Shown: positions 1-8,842 of the stretch, piece after piece | Numbering within the stretch: the stretch's first letter is position 1 | Layout: every line of letters begins with the position of its first letter | Assembly: GCF_003991425.1 (NCBI RefSeq) | Contig: NZ_CP034346.1 | Coordinates: forward strand, 2,083,501 to 2,147,500 | Source of the DNA: Paenibacillus lutimineralis | GTDB lineage: Bacteria; Bacillota; Bacilli; Paenibacillales; Paenibacillaceae | Direction of reading: 5' to 3' | Length of the DNA: 64,000 nt | Translations under genes and position numbers: made by a program | The notes under the pieces: model-generated | What the model saw: the letters and a program-made list of their open reading frames with translations, nothing else | Database searches by the model: none | Told to the model about the DNA's origin: nothing

Positions 1-90
1 GATCCGGAATCAACTGTATTTAGCGATACACACCATGCACGGTGCTGGGATCTGCATCCAATGGCTAAGGAGGTACATTCGAATGAGTAA
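1..90 (+). CDS. C-terminal end of an oligopeptide/dipeptide ABC transporter ATPase (OppD/DppD type), truncated by window edge
   Basis: Only the last 29 codons are present, reading in frame from base 1 to TAA at 88-90. The peptide ends with a His/Cys-rich stretch ([10 protein letters not shown]), which is like the tail of OppD/DppD-family ATPases, where a conserved Cys follows the oligopeptide-binding C-terminal domain. The stop codon overlaps the start of the next ATPase gene (ATG at 83) by 8 nt, the usual translational coupling of oppD-oppF pairs. The Walker motifs lie outside the window, so the assignment rests on the tail and on the neighbour; confidence is moderate. Confidence 0.6.
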   Translation, partial: DPESTVFSDTHHARCWDLHPMAKEVHSNE

Positions 91-1030
91 GGGGAAAACC
101 CTGATTGAAGTTGAAGGTCTTAAGAAGTACTTCCATGTCGGCGGAGGAAATGTCCTTAAAGCCGTTAATGATATCAGTTTCTCTATTGCTGAGGGGGAGA
201 CCCTCGGGCTTGTTGGTGAATCGGGCTGTGGTAAATCTACAGCAGGACGCACAATCCTACGTCTGTATGAACCAACGGGGGGCAGTGTTAAATTCAATGG
301 TGTTGACATCAATACACTCTCTCCAGGCAAAATGAAAGCGATGCGCCGTGATATGCAGATGATCTTCCAAGATCCGTATGCATCGTTGAACCCACGCTTT
401 ACCGTTATGGATATTGTCGGTGAGGCGCTGGATATTCATAATATGGCTGGATCGCGTCAAGAACGTAGGAAACGGGTTGAGGAATTGCTTGATATGGTTG
501 GGCTTAACCCAGACCACGCTTCCCGTTACCCACATGAGTTCTCCGGTGGTCAGCGCCAGCGGATTGGGATCGCCCGTGCACTTGCTGTAAATCCAAAGTT
601 TATTATTTGTGATGAGCCGATCTCAGCGCTTGACGTATCGATCCAGGCCCAGGTCGTTAACCTGCTGGAAGATCTGCAGGATCGTCTTGGACTCACCTAC
701 TTGTTCATTGCCCATGACTTGTCGATGGTTAAGCATATTAGTGATCGTGTTGCCGTTATGTATCTCGGCCGGATTGTAGAGTTGGCAGAAAGTGAAGAAT
801 TGTATGCCAATCCGCTCCATCCTTATACGAAGATGCTCTTATCGGCTATTCCGATTCCGGACCCTGAGGTTGAAGCGAATAAGAAGCGGATTATCCATGA
901 AGACGGTGATAATGGCCCAATTCAATCTGCTAATGGTGCTTCTGCCGGTGGTGGAATGTATGATCTGGAGAACTCCGAGCTTGTTGAAGTTTCGAAAGGC
1001 CATTTTGTTTCTATGCCGAACAAGGGTTAA
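83..1030 (+). CDS. Oligopeptide/dipeptide ABC transporter ATP-binding protein (OppF/DppF type)
   Basis: A 315-aa cytoplasmic ATPase that powers import of peptides through an Opp/Dpp-type membrane complex. Walker [10 protein letters not shown] is at residues 45-53, the Q-loop FQDP near 95, the signature SGGQRQR at 154-160 and Walker B FIICDEP at 173-179. The C-terminal part has the oligo_HPY-type extension ([15 protein letters not shown]) that is typical of OppF/DppF. I chose ATG 83 because AAGGAGG sits at 67-73 and an upstream in-frame ATG at 35 lies inside the preceding gene. It overlaps the end of an OppD-like gene and is followed by a terminator, so it closes its operon. The exact substrate cannot be told from sequence. 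Confidence 0.9.
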   Translation: MSKGKTLIEVEGLKKYFHVGGGNVLKAVNDISFSIAEGETLGLVGESGCGKSTAGRTILRLYEPTGGSVKFNGVDINTLSPGKMKAMRRDMQMIFQDPYASLNPRFTVMDIVGEALDIHNMAGSRQERRKRVEELLDMVGLNPDHASRYPHEFSGGQRQRIGIARALAVNPKFIICDEPISALDVSIQAQVVNLLEDLQDRLGLTYLFIAHDLSMVKHISDRVAVMYLGRIVELAESEELYANPLHPYTKMLLSAIPIPDPEVEANKKRIIHEDGDNGPIQSANGASAGGGMYDLENSELVEVSKGHFVSMPNKG

Positions 1031-1055
1031 TCGAACAGCAATCATGAAAATGAAT

Positions 1056-1095
1056 AAAACTCTCACCTGATATTACGAGGTGGGAGTTTTATTTT
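1056..1095 (+). terminator. Rho-independent terminator of the peptide transporter operon
   Basis: AAAACTCTCACCT at 1056-1068 pairs with AGGTGGGAGTTTT at 1078-1090 (one G-U pair), followed by a T-rich stretch. It separates the transporter from bshC. Confidence 0.85.
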
Positions 1096-1172
1096 GGGTT
1101 GAAGGATGCACTTTATCAATGGCTTGTGATATATTTTTAAGGGATCAAGAGTAGAACGGGGGATATAACCTG

Positions 1173-2810
1173 ATGAATATTGTGCAAGAGCCACTGACGT
1201 TAAATAAACCGCTCTCAGAGGCTTATCTGAATCATTTTTCGAGTGTACAGCAATTATATCAATATGATGCTATGAATGAAGCAAGCTGGCAGGAAAGGCT
1301 GGAATGGCTTCATGAATCGGAGCATTTGCGCATTCCGCGCGGGCAAGTCGTTGAGAGATTGCGTGAATATAACCTGCTACATAATCCGCATGAGGCCGTA
1401 TCTCAGTCTCTGGATGCCTTGGAGAAACCGGATGCTGCCGTAATCGTTGGTGGGCAGCAGAGCGGCCTGTTCACAGGTCCGCTGCTGGTAATCTATAAAG
1501 CAGCGACGATTATTAAGGCAGCTCAGCATGCTGCCAAGCAACTGAATCATCCGGTTGTTCCAGTGTTCTGGATTGCAGGTGAGGACCATGATTGGGATGA
1601 AGTGAACCATACCTATGTCTTGTCTCCGGATTTATCGGTTTCACGGATCAGAGTTGCGCGAGAGACAGAGCAGCGTCTACCTGTTAGCATGAATGAAATC
1701 GCGAGAGAAGAATGGGAGCAGGCGATCTCCGAGTTGGAGCAGTTGCTGCCTGATACCGAGTTCAGGCCTGCGCTGATGGATTTGCTTAGCCAAGTGTCGG
1801 AGGGCTCGTCTACATTGAGTGATGCTTTTGCCAAGCTGCTGGGAACCTGGTTCGGCAAATACGGATTGGTACTGCTTGATTCGGCTGATCCGGCTCTGAG
1901 ACAGCTTGAGTCGCCGATATTTGAGAGAATGATCGACGAGAATGATCAGTTAGGAGTAGCTTATCGTGCTGCAGCTGATCTCTGTCAATCCCTTGGCTAT
2001 CAGGCACAGGCTGACGTTGCCGCAGATGGAGCTAACCTGTTCTATATTCATGAAGGAGAACGTCTTCTGTTGTTTAGGCATGATGGAAGATTTAGTGATC
2101 GTAAAGGAAAAGTACACTTTACAGCGGACGAGCTGAAGTCAGAGCTAAATAGACATCCTGAGCGGTTCAGCAACAATGTGTTGACCAGACCGCTGATGCA
2201 GGATAGCTTGCTGCCGGTGCTTGGCGCGGTGCTCGGAACTGGCGAGATCGCATATTGGGCTCTGACCGGATCGGCATTTAAGGCGTTTGGGTTAAGAATG
2301 CCTTTGCTGCTTAACCGGGAGTCTTTTACAGTCATAGAAGGTACGCTTCATAAGCATATGGATAAATACAATTTGAGCTGGGCTGATATAAGCGATCATG
2401 ATGTCTTTGCGCAGAAGAGAGAGAATTGGTTGGCTGAGCAGGATTCCTTGCATCTGGATGATCGCTTTGAACAGATCAAGGCTGCCTTTACGGATATGTA
2501 CGATCCGTTGATCGAACAACTTGGGGGAATTCAAGCGGGATTACTTAAGTTGGGCGCCGCCAATCGGGAGAAGATCGTTGAGCAGATGGAATATTTGCGT
2601 GGACGGGCCAAGGATGCGCTTGGCAAGGCAAACTCAGCGGGGCTTCGGCATTTCGATCGAATCGAATTATCGCTCTTTCCACAACATAAGCCCCAGGAGC
2701 GAGTCTATAATATTTTCTACTATTTGAACCGTTACGGAAATGACTGGATCGATCACCTTTTGGAAATTCCTTATGATATTTCTGGGGATCATCGTATCAT
2801 TTACTTATAG
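1173..2810 (+). CDS. bshC: Bacillithiol biosynthesis cysteine-adding enzyme BshC
   Basis: A 545-aa cytoplasmic protein, the usual family length. BshC is the presumed ligase that joins cysteine to glucosaminyl-malate in the last step of bacillithiol synthesis. Family blocks are visible: GGQQSGLFTGPLL near residue 91, then PVFWIAGEDHDWDEVNHTY near 130, then GTGEIAYWA near 355. The C-terminus has the coiled-coil segment found in BshC structures. ATG 1173 follows a GGGGGAT ribosome site. In Bacillus the orthologue (yllA) also lies just upstream of mraZ, so the context agrees; here an adenosylhomocysteinase gene has come between them. Confidence 0.93.
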   Translation: MNIVQEPLTLNKPLSEAYLNHFSSVQQLYQYDAMNEASWQERLEWLHESEHLRIPRGQVVERLREYNLLHNPHEAVSQSLDALEKPDAAVIVGGQQSGLFTGPLLVIYKAATIIKAAQHAAKQLNHPVVPVFWIAGEDHDWDEVNHTYVLSPDLSVSRIRVARETEQRLPVSMNEIAREEWEQAISELEQLLPDTEFRPALMDLLSQVSEGSSTLSDAFAKLLGTWFGKYGLVLLDSADPALRQLESPIFERMIDENDQLGVAYRAAADLCQSLGYQAQADVAADGANLFYIHEGERLLLFRHDGRFSDRKGKVHFTADELKSELNRHPERFSNNVLTRPLMQDSLLPVLGAVLGTGEIAYWALTGSAFKAFGLRMPLLLNRESFTVIEGTLHKHMDKYNLSWADISDHDVFAQKRENWLAEQDSLHLDDRFEQIKAAFTDMYDPLIEQLGGIQAGLLKLGAANREKIVEQMEYLRGRAKDALGKANSAGLRHFDRIELSLFPQHKPQERVYNIFYYLNRYGNDWIDHLLEIPYDISGDHRIIYL

Positions 2811-2861
2811 TGTGCGAACAGATGAATTGTTTGAGAGACTAGTAGCCGAGGAGGAAATGGT

Positions 2862-4127
2862 ATGAATAAAGCAGTTGAGAACAGCATTATTAAAGATTTG
2901 CAGCTTGCTCATGAAGGCCATTTGAAGATCGATTGGGCCCAGGCTCATATGCCTGTGCTTTCACGGATTCGTAAGCAGTTTGAAGCAGAACAGCCATTCA
3001 AGGGTCTAAAGGTGTCAATATCTCTTCATCTTGAGGCGAAGACCGCTTATTTGGCTAAAGTGGTGCAGGCTGGCGGTGCAGAAGTGACGATTACAGGCAG
3101 CAACCCGCTCTCTACACAGGACGATGTGTGTGCTGCACTTGTAGAGGATGGTATTACGGTGTATGCCAAATACAATCCAGAACCCGCAGAGTATAAACAA
3201 TTGTTGATCCGTGCTCTAGAGACGAAGCCGGACTTGATCATCGATGACGGTGGAGACCTCGTGACCATCCTTCATTCGGAGCGTCCCGACTTGCTTGAGA
3301 ACATACGTGGTGGTGCGGAGGAGACGACGACGGGCATTTTGCGTTTGAAAGCGATGGATAAGGAAGGACATTTGAAATTTCCAATGGTCGCTGTCAATGA
3401 TGCTTATTGTAAATACTTATTCGATAACCGCTACGGAACAGGCCAATCTGTATGGGATGGCATCAACCGGACGACCAATCTGGTCGTAGCCGGCAAGACG
3501 GTCGTCGTCGTTGGCTATGGCTGGTGTGGTAAGGGCGTGGCGATGCGTGCCAAGGGACTTGGAGCGAGCGTAATTGTCACTGAAGTAGATGCGATCAGAG
3601 CAGTAGAAGCCCATATGGACGGATTCCGAGTGATGCCGATGACAGAGGCGGCCAAGATTGGTGACTTCTTCGTGACTGTAACGGGTAACCGTGACGTGAT
3701 TCGCGGCGAACATTACGATGTAATGAAGGATGGAGCGATCCTGTCCAATGCTGGACATTTCGATGTGGAAGTGAACAAGCCGGAGCTAGCGGCGCGTTCC
3801 ACTTCGATCAGAACCGTGCGTCGCAACATTGAGGAATATCAATTGAAGGATGGTCGCAAAGTTTACGTCCTTGCGGAGGGGCGATTAGTCAACCTCGCAG
3901 CAGGAGATGGACATCCGGCGGAAATTATGGATATGACCTTTGCTCTGCAGGCTTTATCACTCAAATATGTGAATGAGCAGTACGAGCAAATCGGCAAGAC
4001 GGTAGTTAATGTGCCGTATGAGTTGGATGAACAGGTCGCCCGCTTCAAGTTAGAGAGCCTCGGGGTTAACATCGATTCTCTGACAGATGAGCAGCGTACT
4101 TATCTAGATAGCTGGCAGGAGCATTAA
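2862..4127 (+). CDS. ahcY: Adenosylhomocysteinase, short archaeal/Thermotoga-like form
   Basis: A 421-aa NAD-dependent hydrolase that splits S-adenosylhomocysteine (or possibly S-inosylhomocysteine) into homocysteine and the nucleoside. The substrate-domain residues are in place: LHLEAKTAYL near 55, DDGGD near 128, EETTTG near 153, and NDAYCKYLFDNRYGTGQS near 179 with the catalytic Lys and Asp-Asn. The Rossmann motif GYGWCGKG is at 218-225. The protein ends soon after (DSWQEH) and lacks the Lys-Tyr tail of the eukaryotic and proteobacterial enzyme; GTGQS replaces the Cys-containing segment. Both traits mark the shorter archaeal/Thermotoga class. The start follows GAGGAGG. It is followed by a terminator. 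Confidence 0.9.
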   Translation: MNKAVENSIIKDLQLAHEGHLKIDWAQAHMPVLSRIRKQFEAEQPFKGLKVSISLHLEAKTAYLAKVVQAGGAEVTITGSNPLSTQDDVCAALVEDGITVYAKYNPEPAEYKQLLIRALETKPDLIIDDGGDLVTILHSERPDLLENIRGGAEETTTGILRLKAMDKEGHLKFPMVAVNDAYCKYLFDNRYGTGQSVWDGINRTTNLVVAGKTVVVVGYGWCGKGVAMRAKGLGASVIVTEVDAIRAVEAHMDGFRVMPMTEAAKIGDFFVTVTGNRDVIRGEHYDVMKDGAILSNAGHFDVEVNKPELAARSTSIRTVRRNIEEYQLKDGRKVYVLAEGRLVNLAAGDGHPAEIMDMTFALQALSLKYVNEQYEQIGKTVVNVPYELDEQVARFKLESLGVNIDSLTDEQRTYLDSWQEH

Positions 4128-4205
4128 GCCAAGCCATTTGAGGATCTATTTTTACAAGATGTTGCTAAGCAATATGCTGAAAAAATGATCGATTTTCCCA
4201 AGAAT

Positions 4206-4249
4206 GCAGGCTTCGAGGTTGGTAACCTTGAGGCTTGCTCTTTTTTTTT
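4206..4249 (+). terminator. Rho-independent terminator after ahcY
   Basis: GCAGGCTTCGAGGTT (4206-4220) pairs, with a few G-U pairs, with AACCTTGAGGCTTGC (4224-4238), followed by a run of nine T. Confidence 0.88.
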
Positions 4250-4264
4250 GACCATTTTCTTAAA

Positions 4265-4291
4265 GAGGTTGTTCAAAAAGTCCGCTTTTTT
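4265..4291 (+). repeat. End fragment of the GTTCAAAAAGTCC repeat family
   Basis: GAGGTTGTTCAAAAAGTCC followed by GCTTTTTT matches the outer ends of the full repeats listed below (for example the outward-reading end after 28556). No body of the element follows. It lies between the ahcY terminator and the mraZ operator, so it may be a decayed or solo end. Confidence 0.6.
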
Positions 4292-4360
4292 AAATTGATT
4301 TTCCAAATATTTTTTTTATTTTTAGCAGGAATTTCCCTTAATATGTTGAATATAACCATC

Positions 4361-4400
4361 ATTGTGGTGTAAAGTGGTGTAATGTGGGGGAAAGAGGTTA
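4361..4400 (+). promoter_or_regulatory. MraZ operator: four tandem decamer boxes
   Basis: The sequence falls into four consecutive 10-base units starting at 4361, 4371, 4381 and 4391. The first three carry GTGG at the same phase and the fourth has GAGG. MraZ family proteins bind direct TGGG/GTGG-like repeats with ten-base spacing upstream of their own gene, so this is the expected autoregulatory site. It ends 16 bases before the mraZ start. I could not assign a convincing sigma-A promoter around it. Confidence 0.82.
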
Positions 4401-4416
4401 GGGGTGAACGAAGCCG

Positions 4417-4854
4417 ATGTTTATGGGGGAATTCCAACATAGCATTGATGAGAAGGGCCGTATTATCATTCCGGCTAAGTTTCGTGATCTTTTGGGAACC
4501 TCTTTTGTCGTTACCCGCGGTCTTGATCAATGTCTCTTTGTGTATCCCGCAACCGAGTGGGAATTGCTGGAGCAGAAGCTCAAGACTTTACCACTAATGA
4601 AATCCGATGCTCGTGCGTTTACTCGTTTCTTCTTCTCTGGAGCTACCGAATGTGAATGGGATAAACAGGGAAGGGTAAACCTACCTAGCAACCTAAGGCA
4701 GTATGCGAAGCTGGAGAAGGAATGCGTTGTGCTGGGTGTGTCGAATCGCGTTGAAATTTGGAGCCGTTCGACATGGGAACAGTACTTCGAGCAGTCGGAA
4801 GAGTCTTTTAATGAGATCGCAGAGAAACTGGTCGACTTCAATTTCGACCTGTAA
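4417..4854 (+). CDS. mraZ: Transcriptional regulator MraZ
   Basis: A 145-aa DNA-binding protein with two AbrB-like swapped-hairpin units: residues about 5-47 ([17 protein letters not shown]) and 76-120 ([17 protein letters not shown]). MraZ forms a ring-shaped oligomer and represses or modulates the dcw operon that it opens. The MFMGEF start is the family's usual N-terminus; the ribosome site is a weak purine stretch upstream. The operator boxes at 4361-4400 lie directly before it. The next gene, rsmH, is separated by 258 nt holding a complete intergenic repeat, although the two are normally close. Confidence 0.95.
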   Translation: MFMGEFQHSIDEKGRIIIPAKFRDLLGTSFVVTRGLDQCLFVYPATEWELLEQKLKTLPLMKSDARAFTRFFFSGATECEWDKQGRVNLPSNLRQYAKLEKECVVLGVSNRVEIWSRSTWEQYFEQSEESFNEIAEKLVDFNFDL

Positions 4855-4915
4855 GGAATTCAATGAGTATTTTAAGTATTTTAATTAATTTAAGTATTTT
4901 ATCTACTAATGAGAT

Positions 4916-5081
4916 GTTCAAAAAGTCCAGTTTTCAGCACCGAGAAGGTTGGATGAAGCTAGGGATTGAGAAGCGGAGCGTACGTTTGGGTACGTGAGCA
5001 TCGGAAAGCCCGGGTGAATTCAAGATTCGATGTCGAATAGACTTTCAGTGCTGCTTCGTGATCAAAAGTGGACTTTTGAAC
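4916..5081 (+). repeat. Full copy 1 of the 166-bp inverted-ended repeat family
   Basis: It begins GTTCAAAAAGTCC and ends GGACTTTTGAAC. Further inverted similarity reaches about 28 bases inward, and the flanks GAGAT and ATCTC extend the ends outward. The body has shared landmarks: CAGCACCGAGAAGGTTGGAT, a CGTAC/GTACG hairpin at about 4979-4995, GGTGAATTCAAGATTCGA, and the small palindrome TTCGATGTCGAA. It carries no ORF with a credible ribosome site. The copy sits inside the dcw operon between mraZ and rsmH, so it would be transcribed as part of the mRNA. Compare 28575-28742 and 36283-36448. Confidence 0.9.
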
Positions 5082-5112
5082 TATCTCTAAAACAGTCTGG
5101 AGGGCTGCAGTC

Positions 5113-6096
5113 TTGTTCCATCACATCACGGTATTAAAGGCAGAAGCGACAGAAGGGCTGAGCATTAAGCCAGGCGGTATATATGTAGATTGTACGCTGG
5201 GTGGCGGAGGCCACAGCTCAGTCATATTGTCGAAGCTCAGTGAAGGCGGTAGGCTGATCGCTTTCGATCAGGATGACTGGGCACATGAGAACGCCAAAGA
5301 GGTGCTTGCTCCCTATCGAGACCGCCTTACTTTGGTGAAGAGTAATTTTCGCCATTTGCAAGAGAAGCTGCTAGAGCTTGATTTTGTTCCAAAGCAGGAC
5401 GGTCTGCCTCAGGTAGACGGTATATTGTTCGATCTAGGAGTATCTTCTCCGCAATTTGATGAAGGAGAACGTGGGTTTAGCTATAACGCTGATGCGCCGC
5501 TGGATATGCGGATGGACCAGTCTGCTGCACTTACGGCTCGCGATATTATTAACGACTGGCCTGAGAAGGAGATTGCACGGATTCTGTTCCAATACGGCGA
5601 AGAGAAATTCTCGAGGAGAATTGCCAAGGTTATCGTAGACCAACGGAAAACTTCTCCAATTGAGACGACGGGTGAACTGGTCGAATTAATCAAGGCTGGC
5701 ATTCCTGCGGCAGCGAGGAGAACCGGAGGCCACCCGGCCAAGCGAAGCTTTCAGGCACTGCGTATCGCGGTAAATGATGAGCTGGGAGCATTCGAAGAAG
5801 GGCTGCATGCGGCAGTTCGTTGCCTGGCTCCTGGTGGCAGGGTTTCAGTCATTACCTTCCACTCCTTGGAGGACCGGATCTGCAAGCAGATTTTTGCTAG
5901 TTATGTAGAGAAATGCACTTGTCCTCCGGATTTCCCAATGTGTGTATGCGGGGGTCAAGGTCAGTTGAAATTGATAAACCGGAAGCCAATCGTTCCCTCA
6001 GAGGAGGAATTGGCGCATAATTCCCGGGCACGTTCAGCGAAGCTGCGCGTGGCGGAGAAATTGCAATCCATAGCAGAAACAGCAGGGGGAAAGTGA
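5113..6096 (+). CDS. rsmH: 16S rRNA m4C1402 methyltransferase RsmH (MraW)
   Basis: A 327-aa SAM-dependent methyltransferase that makes N4-methylcytidine 1402 in 16S rRNA. The SAM motif [11 protein letters not shown] is near residues 26-36, FDLGVSSPQ near 108, and the C-terminal Cys-rich segment [14 protein letters not shown] near 264. The start is TTG 5113, nine bases after GGAGG at 5099-5103, and gives the family N-terminus [10 protein letters not shown]. It is followed after one base by ftsL. Its leader contains a complete repeat element. Confidence 0.95.
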   Translation: MFHHITVLKAEATEGLSIKPGGIYVDCTLGGGGHSSVILSKLSEGGRLIAFDQDDWAHENAKEVLAPYRDRLTLVKSNFRHLQEKLLELDFVPKQDGLPQVDGILFDLGVSSPQFDEGERGFSYNADAPLDMRMDQSAALTARDIINDWPEKEIARILFQYGEEKFSRRIAKVIVDQRKTSPIETTGELVELIKAGIPAAARRTGGHPAKRSFQALRIAVNDELGAFEEGLHAAVRCLAPGGRVSVITFHSLEDRICKQIFASYVEKCTCPPDFPMCVCGGQGQLKLINRKPIVPSEEELAHNSRARSAKLRVAEKLQSIAETAGGK

Positions 6097-6097
6097 G

Positions 6098-6514
6098 ATG
6101 GCGTATACACGTGGAAATTTAGCAGTAAAAGAGAAGACAGCGGCACGTGGACAGAATCCGCGCTACCGCGAGACAACTAAGGTAGTTACACGCAGGTCAC
6201 CGCTTCCCATTCGCGAGAAGCTACTGTATATGGTGACGATTCTGTTCTGTGTCGGCATCATGGGTGGTCTGCTATGGCAAAATTCGCAATTGTATGACAT
6301 TAAAAGGCAAGCTTTTAATCTAAACACAGAAATTCAAAATATTAATGTTCAGGCGAAGGAACTGTCGATCCAAAAGGAGAAACTGGAGGAACGAATTCCT
6401 GAAGAAGCAGCCAAGTTGGGGTATGTTGAACCGGTAGATGAAGGTGTTCACGTTCAGGTACCGAATTCGACTACAACGGAGAACCAGGCATCAGATGTCG
6501 CAACTGTTCGATAA
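6098..6514 (+). CDS. ftsL: Cell division protein FtsL
   Basis: A 138-aa bitopic membrane protein. A basic cytoplasmic N-terminus (about 45 residues) is followed by one membrane segment (LLYMVTILFCVGIMGGLLW, about 42-60) and an extracellular coiled coil rich in heptad positions (residues 70-105). It partners DivIB and DivIC in the divisome. The sequence itself is weakly conserved, so the call relies on topology, length and position between rsmH and pbpB. ATG 6098 follows AGGGGGAAAG. The Thr/Asn-rich C-terminal tail is probably disordered. Confidence 0.85.
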   Translation: MAYTRGNLAVKEKTAARGQNPRYRETTKVVTRRSPLPIREKLLYMVTILFCVGIMGGLLWQNSQLYDIKRQAFNLNTEIQNINVQAKELSIQKEKLEERIPEEAAKLGYVEPVDEGVHVQVPNSTTTENQASDVATVR

Positions 6515-6538
6515 ATTAAGTACTAAGAGGTTTTTATT

Positions 6539-8761
6539 ATGATCAAAAGAATAAAGCTTCGTACACTGCTGATAGGGGGAATCATTACCCTCTTTTTTGC
6601 TGTCTTGATGCTCAGAGTGTTCTGGGTACAGGTTGTGGAAAGTGATTTCTGGCAAAGTTATGCCGAAAATCAATGGTCTAAGAAGAAGGTGCTTAATGCA
6701 ACCCGGGGGACGATTACGGACCGGAATGGCGATGTACTGGCTGTTGATGCGCCGGCTTATACTGTCGCGGTGAATCCGCAAATTATTAATAAATATGAAT
6801 TGCAGGAGGAGGTCGTACAGGGGTTACATCAACTGCTTAACAAGGATGAGGGTGAATTAAGAAAACTTGTAAATGCCAAGAGAGATAATGGCAGCTTCTA
6901 TCCCCAACGTGAAGTAAGGAATGAAGGATGGAAGATTGATCAGGAACTTCGTGATCAGGTAGAGAAATTTTCGGATGAATTGAAGGAAAAACATAAAATT
7001 CCGGATTCAGGTATTTTGTTGCTGAAGGAAAGCAAACGCTATTATCCTAAAAATAGTCTTGCGGCACATGTACTTGGTTATACGGATCGTGAAGAGAAGG
7101 CAGTGTCCGGGATTGAGGCCGCTTATGATAAAGAACTGACGGGTCAAGATGGAGCCATTGAATATAAAAGCGATGGCCGTGGGATTGAGATCCCAAAAGC
7201 GAGCGAAATTTACACCCCGGCAAAAGATGGCAAAGATATTCGGTTAACAATTGACGATACAATACAGTATTATATTGAAGACGCGATGATAGAGGCATAC
7301 AACCAACTGAGGCCTATCAGTATGACAGTGATTGCTGCTGATCCGAAGACGATGGAGATTCTAGGGATGGCGAATTTGCCAAGCTATAATCCCAATGAAT
7401 ACTGGGTAGATGTGGACCAGAAGAACTTCTACAACCATGCGATCAAGTCGGTCTATGAACCGGGCTCAACCTTTAAGATTGTAACTTTGGCGGCTACGGT
7501 ACAGGAAGGTCTGTTCAATCCGAAAGGTTACTATATGACAGGCAGCATTCGTGTGCCTGGTCAGACGATCCATGACATCAGGCGCTCAGGCTGGGGCAGC
7601 ATCTCATATTTGGAGGGGGTTAAGCGTTCTAGTAACGTTGCTTTCGTCAAGCTTGGTTATGAAATGCTAGGTCCAGATCTGATGAAACAGTATGTTGATA
7701 ATTTCGGCTTCGGACAAGCTACAGGAATAGAGCTTCCAGGAGAGGCGAAGGGCGTCGTATCGCCGGAGCAGCAGGCAGACTATGCGGCGATGACTTATGG
7801 CCACGGTAAATTGCTGGTTACTCCTTTGCAGCAGGTGGCTGCAGTTGCGGCAATTGCTAACGGAGGAAAGCTGATGACACCGCATATCGTCAAGTCGATT
7901 ACGGATCCCCTGACGGGTGAGACAACCGTTACGAAGCCAGAGGTTGTCAAACAAGTTATTTCCCAGGAAAGTGCGAAGAAGACAGGTGAATATTTAGAGC
8001 AGGTTGTCTCGGATTTGAAGATCGGAAGTGGACGTCATGCTTACATCGATGGGTATCGGATTGCCGGCAAGACCGGTACTGCAGTGAAGGTTATCAACGG
8101 AAAATATGATTACAAGAAGCAGGTTCTATCCTTTATCGGATATGCGCCGGTTGATGATCCGAAAATAGCGATGCTGGTGCTTATCGATGAGCCGCAGGAT
8201 TCTGATCTGGGCGGAGGAACGGCGGCTGGGCCTATTTTTAAGAAAATTATGAATCAGACATTGCAGTATTTAGGCGTGCCTAAGAAATTTGATAACAAGA
8301 CTACGTCGGATATTGCGAATAACGGTATCAAGGCTCCTGATTTAAAAGGCTTGTCAGTCCAGGAAGCCAAGAATAAACTTGCTGGTCTAGGCATCAACTA
8401 TGCAACGCTTGGTAAAGGAACGAAGATTGTCTCGCAATTTCCAAAGACTGGATCTGTATTGAAGACGGGGCAACATATGTATTTACTGTCAGAAGAAGGG
8501 GATAAAGTGAACATCCCGAATCTGAAAGGCCAGTCCTTGCGTGATGCTATGGAGTTGCTCTCTGCTATAGGCGTGGAAGTAAACATTGAAGGAGAAGGCT
8601 ATGTTGTCTCTCAGACCCTAACCAAGGAGAATGGCAAGAGACGAATTGATCTTGTTCTTGAGCCTCTGATCAAGGAAGATGAGGAATCGGGACAAGATGA
8701 GCAGAACGATGAAGCTGCTGGGGAGGAGAATGCCGGCGAGAGCTCGGGTTCTTCCCCATAG
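6539..8761 (+). CDS. pbpB: Penicillin-binding protein 2B-like septal transpeptidase with two PASTA domains
   Basis: A 740-aa class B PBP that cross-links septal peptidoglycan. One N-terminal membrane anchor (residues about 8-30) is followed by the dimerisation domain and a transpeptidase domain with the active-site serine S310 in EPGSTFK, SSN at 363-365 and KTGTA at 511-515. Two PASTA repeats follow (about 598-664 and 665-730), then an acidic tail rich in Glu, Asp and Ser. This double-PASTA plan is that of Bacillus PBP2B. It starts 24 nt after ftsL. The next gene encodes the sporulation paralogue SpoVD. Confidence 0.93.
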   Translation: MIKRIKLRTLLIGGIITLFFAVLMLRVFWVQVVESDFWQSYAENQWSKKKVLNATRGTITDRNGDVLAVDAPAYTVAVNPQIINKYELQEEVVQGLHQLLNKDEGELRKLVNAKRDNGSFYPQREVRNEGWKIDQELRDQVEKFSDELKEKHKIPDSGILLLKESKRYYPKNSLAAHVLGYTDREEKAVSGIEAAYDKELTGQDGAIEYKSDGRGIEIPKASEIYTPAKDGKDIRLTIDDTIQYYIEDAMIEAYNQLRPISMTVIAADPKTMEILGMANLPSYNPNEYWVDVDQKNFYNHAIKSVYEPGSTFKIVTLAATVQEGLFNPKGYYMTGSIRVPGQTIHDIRRSGWGSISYLEGVKRSSNVAFVKLGYEMLGPDLMKQYVDNFGFGQATGIELPGEAKGVVSPEQQADYAAMTYGHGKLLVTPLQQVAAVAAIANGGKLMTPHIVKSITDPLTGETTVTKPEVVKQVISQESAKKTGEYLEQVVSDLKIGSGRHAYIDGYRIAGKTGTAVKVINGKYDYKKQVLSFIGYAPVDDPKIAMLVLIDEPQDSDLGGGTAAGPIFKKIMNQTLQYLGVPKKFDNKTTSDIANNGIKAPDLKGLSVQEAKNKLAGLGINYATLGKGTKIVSQFPKTGSVLKTGQHMYLLSEEGDKVNIPNLKGQSLRDAMELLSAIGVEVNIEGEGYVVSQTLTKENGKRRIDLVLEPLIKEDEESGQDEQNDEAAGEENAGESSGSSP

Positions 8762-8771
8762 CTTGTTCTAA

Positions 8772-8833
8772 CCCCTGTTTGTCCTGAATATTTATGATAT
8801 GAAACCAATTATGCTCAGGATGAAACAGGGGGG
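8772..8833 (+). promoter_or_regulatory. Leader stem-loop that pairs with the spoVD ribosome binding site
   Basis: CCCCTGTTT (8772-8780) is the exact complement of AAACAGGGG (8823-8831); an inner arm TCCTGA (8782-8787) pairs with TCAGGA (8815-8820). The spoVD ribosome site is GGGGGG at 8828-8833, so four of its six bases are inside the outer stem. There is no T-run after the stem, so it is not a plain terminator. The 27-nt loop begins with GAATATT (8786-8792), a good match to a sigma-E -35 element, but I see no convincing -10 at the right distance. Confidence 0.75.
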
Positions 8834-8842
8834 CCATTTTCT

